From NCBI RefSeq assembly GCF_022012415.1, contig NZ_JAKLTR010000014.1, forward strand, positions 172,480-236,479: a stretch of 64,000 nt of DNA, written 5' to 3'. Below are positions 36,491-44,989 of this stretch, piece after piece; position 1 is the first letter of the stretch, and each line of letters starts with the position of its first letter. The stretch comes from Terrimonas ginsenosidimutans. Lineage in GTDB: Bacteria > Bacteroidota > Bacteroidia > Chitinophagales > Chitinophagaceae. The position numbers and the translations under genes were made by a program. The notes beneath the pieces were generated by a model, which was given only the letters and a program-made list of their open reading frames with translations, was not told the origin of the DNA and did not search any database.

Positions 36491-36829
36491 ATGACCAACT
36501 ATCTCTTTACACGGATCTTTTACCTGCTGTTGTTTGCATTGGCAGCATTACAAACGGAAGCGAGTGAAGGTAAACCCATCACAACCGTCACACTGGCTGT
36601 TTCGCCCTCTTATGTTGTGGCGGATACGATCCCTCCTGTAAAACAAACCGCGGAAGAAAAACCGGTTGAACAGAAACCGGTGACCATTCCGGCAACTACA
36701 ACCGCACCTCTCATAAAAGTAGTGCCGAAAGCAAGAAAGCAGATCAAACCGGTCGCATTGCCAACCGTGCCGATAAAAACACCCAAGGTCATTAAGCCGA
36801 TCATCAAGGTTGGATCACTACTACCGTAA
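36491..36829 (+). CDS. Exported Pro/Lys/Thr/Val-rich protein
   Basis: 112 residues. N-terminal hydrophobic signal (LFTRIFYLLLFALAALQTEA), then a Pro-Val-Lys-rich stretch (KPVEQKPVTIPATTTAPLI, KTPKVIKPIIKV) resembling periplasm-spanning linkers. No domain. The next gene follows 22 bp later. The hairpin terminator at 36426-36485, just upstream, suggests its own promoter or read-through. Confidence 0.65.
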   Translation: MTNYLFTRIFYLLLFALAALQTEASEGKPITTVTLAVSPSYVVADTIPPVKQTAEEKPVEQKPVTIPATTTAPLIKVVPKARKQIKPVALPTVPIKTPKVIKPIIKVGSLLP

Positions 36830-36851
36830 ACACAAGATCAACAACTACCAA

Positions 36852-37721
36852 ATGAAAATTGCTATCACTATACTGACACTTTTTATAGCCTGCATTACGC
36901 ATGGCCAACAAGACAGCACTGTGGCGATCGCCGACAGTACCGAACCTGCGAAATCCACTCTGACGATCGGCGTGAGCTACGCGAACAACGCCAGCTACTA
37001 CGGTCAGAAAGCACTGGAGAAAACGCCTTATGTTGCCGCAGTGGCCAGCTATCGTCACAGATCAGGTTTATATGCAACGGCAATGGCCTATCGTCTGGTA
37101 AAGGATTCACAGACACTTGCATCTGCATCAAGCCTGGGAGCAGGCTTCGCGTTTAACCTGAGTAAACACCTCAGCGCGGATCTCAGTTACAGTCATACAT
37201 TTTATCCATCCCTCTCTCCATTCCTGCAGGCAGCCAATGCAAATAATGCCAGTTTTGGTTTAACGCATACCGGTTGGCTTACAACATCGGTTGGCGTTGA
37301 CTATGCCTTTGGCAAAACGAATGATGTATTTGTGACGGCAGGCATCGGGAAAATGATCTCGCTGGGAAGCCTGGGTGAAAAAGACCTGGTAACGCTCAAT
37401 CCGTCTGCGGACGTTTCAGCCGGCACGCAGCGTTTCTTTGAAACCTATACGGAAGAAAAAAAACTTCGTGATAGTATACTGGGTGTAATCCCTATCCCGC
37501 CGATTTTTGGTCAGCCAGGGAATGGCGGAACAACTACCACCACTAAAACAACCACGAGCTTTGATCTTTTATCATACAACCTGAAAATACCCCTGGCCTA
37601 TAACCGGGCTCACTATATGCTGGAACTTGCTTATCAATTATCTTTATTAAGCAACAAAGCGCAAACAGGTGCCGGAAAAACAAATTCCTTTTTAACAGCC
37701 AGTTTTTATTACCAGTTCTAA
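36852..37721 (+). CDS. Outer-membrane beta-barrel protein
   Basis: 289 residues from ATG 36852 (MKIAITILTLF), with a signal peptide ending THGQ. Alternating aromatic beta strands (VAAVASYRHRSGLYATAMAY; LSADLSYSHTFYPSLS) and a C-terminal Phe mark an outer-membrane barrel. A GGTTTTTKTTTS loop lies near residue 240. Function unknown. The response-regulator gene begins 4 bp after its stop, so the barrel and the two-component system are almost certainly co-expressed. Confidence 0.8.
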   Translation: MKIAITILTLFIACITHGQQDSTVAIADSTEPAKSTLTIGVSYANNASYYGQKALEKTPYVAAVASYRHRSGLYATAMAYRLVKDSQTLASASSLGAGFAFNLSKHLSADLSYSHTFYPSLSPFLQAANANNASFGLTHTGWLTTSVGVDYAFGKTNDVFVTAGIGKMISLGSLGEKDLVTLNPSADVSAGTQRFFETYTEEKKLRDSILGVIPIPPIFGQPGNGGTTTTTKTTTSFDLLSYNLKIPLAYNRAHYMLELAYQLSLLSNKAQTGAGKTNSFLTASFYYQF

Positions 37722-37725
37722 CCAT

Positions 37726-38397
37726 ATGAAAGTACTGATAGTAGAAAACGAAAGATCAATGGCGCTGGAGATGGAAGCGTTCTTAAAAAAAACCTATCTC
37801 TGCGATCTTGCATTCACTGCGAAGCAGGGATTGCTATTGATGGAAGATAATCAATACGATTTTATATTGCTTGATCTTGGGCTGCCTGATAAAGATGGTT
37901 TACTGTTACTGGAAGAAGCAAAAAGAAATTGTCCGCAAGCATCGTATATCATCCTCACAGCCAGAGGAAAGATAGAAGATCGTATCAAAGGGCTTGATCT
38001 TGGGGCGGATGATTACCTGCCCAAGCCCTTCTCTCTTCTTGAATTGCAATCGCGCATGCATGCCATTGCAAGAAGAAAATCGGGGCTGAAAGACTCAATG
38101 GTTGATCTGGGTGATTTTACGATCGATCTCAACAGGAGAAGTGTTTCATTCAGTAATGAAGACATTGATCTTTCACGGAAGGAATTTGACCTGTTGAGCT
38201 ATCTTCTTTTACACAAAAACCGGCCGATGAGCCGGATGCAGCTGAGCGAACATATCTGGGGAAGTATGAATACAGAAGATTACGATTCAAATTATATAGA
38301 CGTTCACATAAAAAATATCCGGAAGAAACTATCCGCGCATGCCCCGGTAGAATGGCTTCAAACGATCCGGGGTATCGGTTATAAAATAAAGCTCTGA
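37726..38397 (+). CDS. OmpR/PhoB-family response regulator
   Basis: 223 residues. Receiver domain 1-115 with phosphoacceptor Asp50 (in FILLDLGLPDKDG), Thr in ILTARG, and Lys in YLPKPF. The C-terminal winged-helix DNA-binding domain (about 130-223) has SRKEFDLLSYLLLHKNRPMSR and VHIKNIRKKL. The usual acidic pair near the N-terminus reads ENE. It sits 4 bp after the barrel gene and 2 bp before the kinase TTG. Confidence 0.94.
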   Translation: MKVLIVENERSMALEMEAFLKKTYLCDLAFTAKQGLLLMEDNQYDFILLDLGLPDKDGLLLLEEAKRNCPQASYIILTARGKIEDRIKGLDLGADDYLPKPFSLLELQSRMHAIARRKSGLKDSMVDLGDFTIDLNRRSVSFSNEDIDLSRKEFDLLSYLLLHKNRPMSRMQLSEHIWGSMNTEDYDSNYIDVHIKNIRKKLSAHAPVEWLQTIRGIGYKIKL

Positions 38398-38399
38398 AT

Positions 38400-39707
38400 T
38401 TGAAACTGCTTACCAAACTCACCTTGTTCGTAACACTATCAAAAGTAGTGATCGTCATTCTTTTCGTATTACTGCTTCCGGTACTGGTAAACAGGATCGC
38501 TTTTCAATACACCAACTATTATCTGCGTCAGCAAAAAGAAAAAGTGCTAAAGGTGATCAATGCAAATGGCATCGATTATTATTTCCAGGGAGATTCAACC
38601 TATGGAAGCTATACGATGCTGAAGGAAGAATATATCTCCCTAGAACCAGCAGTTCTCAACACTCCCGATACGATCCAGACAACCCAAAGGCTGATAGAAG
38701 GCGATACGCTTACTTATCGAGTATTGAATCATGAATTCAATTACCAGGGGAAGCAATACATGCTGGAAGTAGGAAAAACAACGGCTACGATCAGCCAGTA
38801 TAATAAGCCGTTACAGCGTGTGGCCTTATATGTTCTGTCGGGACTGATCGCATTAACGATCATTACAGACCTGGTTTATACGCGTCTTGTATTGCGGCCG
38901 CTGGGCGTCATCATCCGGACGAAATTGCGGAATCAGCAATTTCCTTTTAAAGAACATCTTCAGGCGATCAAAACATCCACATCGGATTTCCGGTATCTTG
39001 ATCAATCACTGATCGAACTGATGAATAAGATCAGGGAAGATTTTGAGCGGGAACGGGAATTCACTTCCAACGCATCACACGAACTGATGACGCCGATCAC
39101 CATCCTGCAGAATAAAATGGAGAACCTGCTGATGGATGATCTCTCCGACGATGCACAGGATAAGCTGGTGGGTATGATGAAAACACTGAACAGGTTGAAG
39201 AGGATCGTGAATTCTTTATTACTGATCTCACGTATAGAAAACGAGCAATTTGCAAAAACAGAAACCGTGAACCTTGCAAGACTTATTAGTGAGATCTCGG
39301 AAGAATTGCAGGATCGGATGGAAGCCAGGAATATTCAATTCAGGAATGATCTTTCCGCTACTGTACAGGTTCATCATGCAAACAGGGATCTTATCTTCCA
39401 GCTGATCTATAACCTGGTCAATAATGCGATCCGGTACAACAAAGAAGACGGGGCCATTCGCATCAGCAGCGAAACGAAAGCGGATGGAGTTGTGGCATTG
39501 CATATAGAAGATACAGGTATTGGCATCAGAGCAGAAACGATTGCGGTGCTGTTCGACAGGTTCAAAAAATCGGGTGTTGCGGGAGAAGAGAGCTATGGGC
39601 TGGGATTGGCGATTGTGAAGTCAATCGCAGCATATCATGGAGCGGAGATTAAGGTGGAGTCTGAGGAAGGAAAAGGGAGCAGGTTTACGGTGGTATTTCC
39701 TGTCTGA
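38400..39707 (+). CDS. Sensor histidine kinase
   Basis: 435 residues, starting at a TTG (38400) because no in-frame ATG lies before the membrane helix; the TTG is 2 bp past the response-regulator stop. Two membrane helices (about 8-31 and 141-163) enclose a periplasmic domain of about 110 residues. The H-box SHELMTPI holds His227. N box NLVNNAIRYN, G1 DTGIGI, G2 YGLGLAIV. It pairs with the upstream regulator. Given the neighbours, it may sense the state of the envelope; this is inference. Confidence 0.92.
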   Translation: MKLLTKLTLFVTLSKVVIVILFVLLLPVLVNRIAFQYTNYYLRQQKEKVLKVINANGIDYYFQGDSTYGSYTMLKEEYISLEPAVLNTPDTIQTTQRLIEGDTLTYRVLNHEFNYQGKQYMLEVGKTTATISQYNKPLQRVALYVLSGLIALTIITDLVYTRLVLRPLGVIIRTKLRNQQFPFKEHLQAIKTSTSDFRYLDQSLIELMNKIREDFEREREFTSNASHELMTPITILQNKMENLLMDDLSDDAQDKLVGMMKTLNRLKRIVNSLLLISRIENEQFAKTETVNLARLISEISEELQDRMEARNIQFRNDLSATVQVHHANRDLIFQLIYNLVNNAIRYNKEDGAIRISSETKADGVVALHIEDTGIGIRAETIAVLFDRFKKSGVAGEESYGLGLAIVKSIAAYHGAEIKVESEEGKGSRFTVVFPV

Positions 39708-39730
39708 CAAGTGATCAATTTTAAATCAGG

Positions 39731-39838
39731 CTGGCGTGGTAGTAACGCAAAGGACGCGGAGGAGCCGCCAAGCGCGCTAAGATACCTTTGCGTTCTCTGC
39801 GGCTCCTCCGCGTCCTTTGCGTTACTCCTTACGCCAGT
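39731..39838. terminator. Family D palindrome (D5)
   Basis: Left CTGGCGTGGTAGTAACGCAA, right TTGCGTTACTCCTTACGCCA; about 35 of 38 bases pair. It lies between the convergent kinase and folB stop codons. Confidence 0.75.
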
Positions 39839-39852
39839 TCAATATCCAGGTC

Positions 39853-40203
39853 TCAGAAATTACAACTGAATTTCACTGCCGAGCTACCGCTAAAGTTATC
39901 AATCGGAGGATTTAATTTCTCGACAGAGACCGTTGCTGTTCTTATAGAAGGGAATTTCTTATGCGCAGCATAAGCAATGGTTTGTGTAAGCGTTTCCAGC
40001 AGATCTACCGGCTGCTGCATGGTTTCATTGATAATATTGAACAACGCTGCATAATCAATCGTCTTATCCAGATCCACAATGATCCCCTCTCCCGGCTCAT
40101 AAGCCACTTCCATATTCACCACAAAATCATTTCCTTTCTGACGCTCTTCCGGATAAAGACCGTGATAGGCACGAAAGCGGACATTGTTGAGAGAGATGTG
40201 CAT
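39853..40203 (-). CDS. folB: Dihydroneopterin aldolase
   Basis: 116 residues from MHISLNNVRFRAYHG; an ATG 4 codons earlier is also possible. The AYHGLYPEER and DYAALFNIINE motifs fit FolB, which cleaves dihydroneopterin to hydroxymethyl-dihydropterin for folate synthesis. Length fits. Next to trxB on the same strand but separated from it by a family C element, so probably expressed on its own. Confidence 0.92.
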   Translation of the reverse strand: MHISLNNVRFRAYHGLYPEERQKGNDFVVNMEVAYEPGEGIIVDLDKTIDYAALFNIINETMQQPVDLLETLTQTIAYAAHKKFPSIRTATVSVEKLNPPIDNFSGSSAVKFSCNF

Positions 40204-40220
40204 TAAACCGGGCATATACA

Positions 40221-40369
40221 GAAAGTTTAATAGTTTAAATGTTTGAAAGTTTAATAGTTTGAATGCGGGAGTAAAGTTTATAAAAAAAGGTTTCTTAAGC
40301 TTAACGTCATTGATTAACTATAAACTTAAGAAACCCCGGAAACTTTTAAACTATTAAACTTTTAAACTT
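40221..40369. repeat. Family C quasi-palindrome with inner hairpin (C3)
   Basis: Left arm of AAGTTTAATAGTTTAAATGT words, right arm of AACTTTTAAACTATTAAACT words, enclosing GGTTTCTTAAG (40289) / CTTAAGAAACC (40325). The right arm ends 1 bp before the trxB stop codon. Confidence 0.8.
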
Positions 40370-40370
40370 C

Positions 40371-41321
40371 TTAGTGTAATCCTTTTGAGCTCAGGTACCG
40401 TTCTGCATCCAGTGCTGCCATACAACCGCTGCCGGCAGCGGTCACGGCCTGGCGATAGATCTTATCCTGCACATCACCGGCAGCGAATACGCCTTCCACA
40501 TTTGTTTTGGAAGTACCGGGAGTGGTTTGGATATAACCTGCTTCATCCATATCGAGGAGGCCTTTGAAGATATCAGAGTTTGGCTGGTGGCCAATTGCCA
40601 CGAAGAAGCCGTTGATCGCGATCTCCTGTGATTCGCCGGTCTGGTTGTTCCTGATGCGAACACCATTCACGGTTTTCTCGCCGAGGATCTCATCGGTTTC
40701 TGTATTCCAGTACACTTTGATATTTGGAGTGGCAAGCACGCGATCCTGCATCACTTTGCTGGCTTTCATCTGGTCTTTTCGGATGAACATGTGTACGTTC
40801 GTGCAAAGTTTGGAAAGGTAGAGTGCTTCTTCAGCCGCGGTATCACCGGCGCCGACGATGGCCACTTCTTTGTTACGAAAAAAGAATCCATCGCAAACAG
40901 CGCAGGCACTGACACCAAAACCATTGAGGCGTTCTTCGCTTGGCAATCCAAGCCATTTTGCGGAAGCACCTGTTGCAATGATGATCGAATCAGCCTCGAT
41001 CCATTTTTCTTCGTCGATCTCTACTTTATAGGGGCGGACTGACAAATCAACTTTAGTTGCGAGGCCGAAACGGATGTCGGCACCCATTCTCTTAGCCTGT
41101 TTTTCAAAATCAACCATCATTTCCGGGCCCTGGACGCCTTCCGCGTAGCCGGGATAGTTCTCAACTTCCGTAGTGATCGTGAGCTGGCCACCGGGCTGGA
41201 TACCCTGGTATAAAACAGGTTTCAGGTTCGCACGGGAGGCATAGATGGCGGCGGTATATCCTGCGGGTCCGCTACCGATAATCAGCAGGGACACTTTTTC
41301 TTGTTCGGTCGTCTTTTCCAT
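40371..41321 (-). CDS. trxB: Thioredoxin reductase
   Basis: 316 residues. FAD-binding GSGPAGYTAAIYASRANL near the start, the redox-active CAVC at Cys140-Cys143, an NADPH-binding GAGDTAAEEALYLSKL segment and the C-terminal GVFAAGDVQDKIYRQAVTAAGSGCMAA. It keeps thioredoxin reduced, using NADPH. Monocistronic, flanked by repeat elements on both sides. Confidence 0.96.
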   Translation of the reverse strand: MEKTTEQEKVSLLIIGSGPAGYTAAIYASRANLKPVLYQGIQPGGQLTITTEVENYPGYAEGVQGPEMMVDFEKQAKRMGADIRFGLATKVDLSVRPYKVEIDEEKWIEADSIIIATGASAKWLGLPSEERLNGFGVSACAVCDGFFFRNKEVAIVGAGDTAAEEALYLSKLCTNVHMFIRKDQMKASKVMQDRVLATPNIKVYWNTETDEILGEKTVNGVRIRNNQTGESQEIAINGFFVAIGHQPNSDIFKGLLDMDEAGYIQTTPGTSKTNVEGVFAAGDVQDKIYRQAVTAAGSGCMAALDAERYLSSKGLH

Positions 41322-41439
41322 TCTTACAGAGGAATTTAATCGTCAAAAATAAGCCTTATTGCGTTTTAAAAGACGCGTCATCAACGTATCTGAATAGCGT
41401 GTGTAAAACTGTAGAGATAACAGCGGAAGGAAGGGAAGA

Positions 41440-41664
41440 GTTTAAAGGGGGGAAAGTTTGGGAGGGTTTCAGAGGTTTGGGTGGTTTCCTGTGCACTGTG
41501 TATGGAAACGGATCCGCCGCATAATTATTCATTGCGCAGAATAAAAAAGAGGTTTAATAAGATGGAAGAATGCCTCCTAACTTATTAAACCTCTTTTATT
41601 TATGGACAAAACTTATGAAACCTTAGGAGCTTCTGGAATCTCCTAGACCTTCCAACCCTCTCAC
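41440..41664. repeat. Family B quasi-palindrome with inner hairpin (B4)
   Basis: Left arm of AAGTTTGGGAGGGTTTCAGA words; inner stem AAGAGGTTTAATAAG (41547) / CTTATTAAACCTCTT (41581); right arm GAAACCTTAGGAGCTTCTGG and beyond. It fills most of the 347-bp gap upstream of trxB and ends 3 bp before the acrB stop. The inner stem is nearly the same as in B1 and C5. Confidence 0.82.
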
Positions 41665-41667
41665 CTC

Positions 41668-44600
41668 CTACCCCAACCTCTCATCAATGATCTTCTTATC
41701 CACTTCCGCCTGTGTGCGGTTTTCTTCCTGGAGGCGTTTGAGTTTTTTGCCATAGGACATCTTAGTGATCAGGGCGAAGAGAACGGGTACCACGAAGATG
41801 GCGAGCGTGGTTGCCGCGATCATACCGCCGAATACGGTCCATCCGATTGTTTTGCGGCTCTCCGCTGCTGCACCGGTGGCAAAGGCGAGCGGAAGCACGC
41901 CCAGAATGAACGCAAGGGAGGTCATTACGATCGGGCGCAGGCGAAGTCTTACGGCCGACAGCGTCGCATGCACAATATCGATCCCCCGGTCCACCCTCTC
42001 TTTTGCAAACTCCACGATCAGGATCGCGTTCTTGGCGGCCAGACCGATCAGGGTGATCAGACCGATCTGCGCATAGATATTGTTATTCAGGTTTGGTAAA
42101 AGCGTCAGGGTGATGATCGATCCCAGTGCCCCGATCGGAACCGCGAACAGTACAGAGAACGGCACAGACCAGCTCTCATACAATGCGGCAAGGAACAGGA
42201 ACACGAATACCAGCGAGATCGCGAAAATGACAGCCTGCTGACCACCCGCGGCAATTTCCTCACGGCTCATACCTGAGAATTCATAACCATAACCCGCAGG
42301 CAATTTGGCCGCTTCTTCTTTCAGCGCTTCAATTGCCTGTCCGCTACTGAAACCAGGTTTCGGAGAACCGTTGATCTCAATTGAGCGATAGATATTGTAA
42401 TGCGAAAGCACGGCAGGGGCTTCGATCACTTTCGTCGTGATCAGCGAACCCAATGGCACCATATTGCCCTGGCTGTTCCTCACATAATAACGCCCGATAT
42501 TATCGAGGTTACCCCGGAAGGAGCTATCAGCCTGGGACATTACACGGAAGTTCCGCCCATATAAGTTGAAATCATTTACATAACTGCTACCAAGGTAATT
42601 GGACAGGGTTGCATATACATCAGAGACCAATACACCCTGTTTCTTTGCCTGATCCTTATCCACGTCTACCTGGTAACTTGGAGTGCGTGCATTAAAGAAG
42701 GTATAGGCCATTGCGATCTCAGGGCGCTGGTTCACTCTTCCGAGGAATTCCATTGCCACACGTTCAAAGCCTTTGGCGTCATCGGTGCTACCGGTTTGCT
42801 GCAACTCAAACGTAAAACCGGAAGTGGCACCCAGTCCAGGGATCGCTGGAGGCGCTATCGGAATTACACGCGCTTCCTTGATATCCTTCACGGCAGCACT
42901 GATCTTCGCAATCACACTTTGAACGTGATGCTCCTTGCCTTTACGATCATCCCATGGCTTCAGGTTCACAAACATGGTACCCACGTTCGATTTATTGGAG
43001 AAGCTCACGATGTTCAGGCCGGCCAGACCACCCACTACATTGATCTCTTCCAGCTTTTGTACGCGACTCATGATCTCTTTCAGCATGGCAATGCTTCGCG
43101 TGGTTGAGGTTGCTTCCGGCATTTCGTATGTAACGAACAAACGGCCTTCATCTTCCGTTGGGATAAAGCCGGTCGGTTTGTTCTTGAACAGGAATACAAG
43201 ACCAACAAACAACGCTGCCATCATTACCAGCACATAAGGTGTACGACGGATCCATCCGCCTACTCCACGCGTATAGCTGTTGGTCAGGCGACCGAAGTGT
43301 TTATTGAACCAGGCGAAGAATTTATCCAGCAGATTTTTCTTATCATTTTCACCTTTCGAAGGTTTGAGCATGATGGTACACAATGCAGGCGTCAATGAAA
43401 GCGCGACAAATGCCGAGATCAGTACGGATACCGCGATCGTAATGGCGAACTGCTGGTAAAGCCGCCCCACGATACCGGGAATAAATCCAACCGGAACGAA
43501 TACCGCTGCGAGGATCAACGCGATCGCAATGACAGGTCCGGAGATCTCTTTCATGGCTTTGCGTGTTGCTTCTTTGGGCGACATCTTCTCGTGATCAATA
43601 TTATGCTGTACGGCTTCCACCACAACGATCGCATCATCCACCACGATACCGATCGCGAGTACGAATGCGAAGAGTGTGAGTGTATTGATGGTGAAGCCGA
43701 GCGGACCGAAGAAAATAAATGTTCCGATCAGGGATACCGGGATCGCCAGTACGGGGATCAGTGTAGCCCTCCAGTTCTGCAGGAACAGGAATACCACCAG
43801 GATCACAAGGATCAGCGCTTCCACCAGCGTATGCATTACCTCGTTGATAGAAACTTCCACGACAGTAGCGGTTTCAAGAGGCACAAGGAAATCCACATCA
43901 TCAGGAAACGTTTTTCTCATTTCTTCCAATGCATTCTGTATTCCTTTGTAAGTATCAAGTGCGTTGGCTCCCGGCGCCTGGTAAACCAACACGAATGCGG
44001 CAGGTTTACCATTCACGAAAGCGTTCGCGGTGTAATCGAATTTACCAAGCTCAACCCGTGCCACATCACTCAGCCGGACGATGCTTCCATCGGCTGGTCT
44101 TGTTCTTACAACTATATTCTCGAACTGTTCTTTTGTACTGATACGGCTGTTCGTGATGACACTGTATTCAAAAGTCTGAACACCTGGTTGCGGATTACCA
44201 CCAACGGTACCAGCTGCCACCTGGAGGTTTTGCTCCTGAAGAGAGGCATTCACTTCCTGTGGTGTTATACCCAGCGCGGCCATCTTTTCAGGATTCAGCC
44301 AGATGCGCATACTGAAATCGTCTGCACGGGAAAATATATCACCCACGCCTTTTACACGAAGAAGGGCGTCCTTTACATAGAGGTTAACATAGTTACCGAT
44401 GAAGGTTGCATCATGCTTTCCGTTGGGAGAGTAGAATGCAAGAGCCATCATGATACTCGGGTTACGTTTACGCACCGTCAGACCAAGCCTTTTCACCGCA
44501 TCGGGTAATGTTGGCTCCGCAACGCTCACACGGTTTTGCACGTCGAGTGTTGCGATATCGATATTGGTCCCCACTTCAAAGTTTACGGTAATGCTGCTCT

Positions 44601-44862
44601 GACCGCTACTGGTACTGTTACTGCTCATGTAGGTCATACCGGGCGTTCCGTTCACCTGCGTTTCGATCGCGGTAGTAGTAGTTTGTTCTACTGTCTGCGC
44701 GTCTGCGCCGGTGAAGTTACCTGAGATAGACACGGTGGGCGGAGAGATCTCCGGGTACTGTGCCACAGGCAAATTGATCAGCGAAATGATCCCCACCAAA
44801 ACCAGCACAATTGATATAACAATGGCGGTGACGGGTCTTTTTATAAAAGTATCTGCTATCAT
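41668..44862 (-). CDS. RND multidrug efflux pump, inner-membrane transporter (AcrB/HAE1 type)
   Basis: 1064 residues with the RND layout: first membrane helix with RPVTAIVISIVLVLVG, periplasmic porter and docking domains, the second 6-helix block with LAIGIVVDDAIVVVEAV (the proton-relay Asp pair), and GLAAKNAILIVEFA in the C-terminal half. It forms a tripartite exporter with the adjacent fusion protein and TolC. Order on the minus strand is tolC-acrA-acrB. Likely substrates are toxic amphiphiles or antibiotics; not determinable here. Confidence 0.95.
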   Translation of the reverse strand: MIADTFIKRPVTAIVISIVLVLVGIISLINLPVAQYPEISPPTVSISGNFTGADAQTVEQTTTTAIETQVNGTPGMTYMSSNSTSSGQSSITVNFEVGTNIDIATLDVQNRVSVAEPTLPDAVKRLGLTVRKRNPSIMMALAFYSPNGKHDATFIGNYVNLYVKDALLRVKGVGDIFSRADDFSMRIWLNPEKMAALGITPQEVNASLQEQNLQVAAGTVGGNPQPGVQTFEYSVITNSRISTKEQFENIVVRTRPADGSIVRLSDVARVELGKFDYTANAFVNGKPAAFVLVYQAPGANALDTYKGIQNALEEMRKTFPDDVDFLVPLETATVVEVSINEVMHTLVEALILVILVVFLFLQNWRATLIPVLAIPVSLIGTFIFFGPLGFTINTLTLFAFVLAIGIVVDDAIVVVEAVQHNIDHEKMSPKEATRKAMKEISGPVIAIALILAAVFVPVGFIPGIVGRLYQQFAITIAVSVLISAFVALSLTPALCTIMLKPSKGENDKKNLLDKFFAWFNKHFGRLTNSYTRGVGGWIRRTPYVLVMMAALFVGLVFLFKNKPTGFIPTEDEGRLFVTYEMPEATSTTRSIAMLKEIMSRVQKLEEINVVGGLAGLNIVSFSNKSNVGTMFVNLKPWDDRKGKEHHVQSVIAKISAAVKDIKEARVIPIAPPAIPGLGATSGFTFELQQTGSTDDAKGFERVAMEFLGRVNQRPEIAMAYTFFNARTPSYQVDVDKDQAKKQGVLVSDVYATLSNYLGSSYVNDFNLYGRNFRVMSQADSSFRGNLDNIGRYYVRNSQGNMVPLGSLITTKVIEAPAVLSHYNIYRSIEINGSPKPGFSSGQAIEALKEEAAKLPAGYGYEFSGMSREEIAAGGQQAVIFAISLVFVFLFLAALYESWSVPFSVLFAVPIGALGSIITLTLLPNLNNNIYAQIGLITLIGLAAKNAILIVEFAKERVDRGIDIVHATLSAVRLRLRPIVMTSLAFILGVLPLAFATGAAAESRKTIGWTVFGGMIAATTLAIFVVPVLFALITKMSYGKKLKRLQEENRTQAEVDKKIIDERLG

Positions 44863-44938
44863 GTTTTATGAAAGATACTTGCAGGCTCAGGGTTTCTTTC
44901 ACCTGCAACTGTCATTAAATATGTTCTGCTCTTCTCTT

Positions 44939-44989
44939 AATGATGATACTTCGACCGGAACTTGTTTCCGGCAAAGGGCATCATTATTT
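44939..44989 (-). other. Intercistronic hairpin between acrA and acrB genes
   Basis: AATGATG and CATCATT close a stem that also holds CCGGAA / TTCCGG in the 121-bp spacer, just after the acrA stop. It may stabilise the upstream mRNA or partially stop transcription, making pump levels lower than adaptor levels. Confidence 0.5.
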
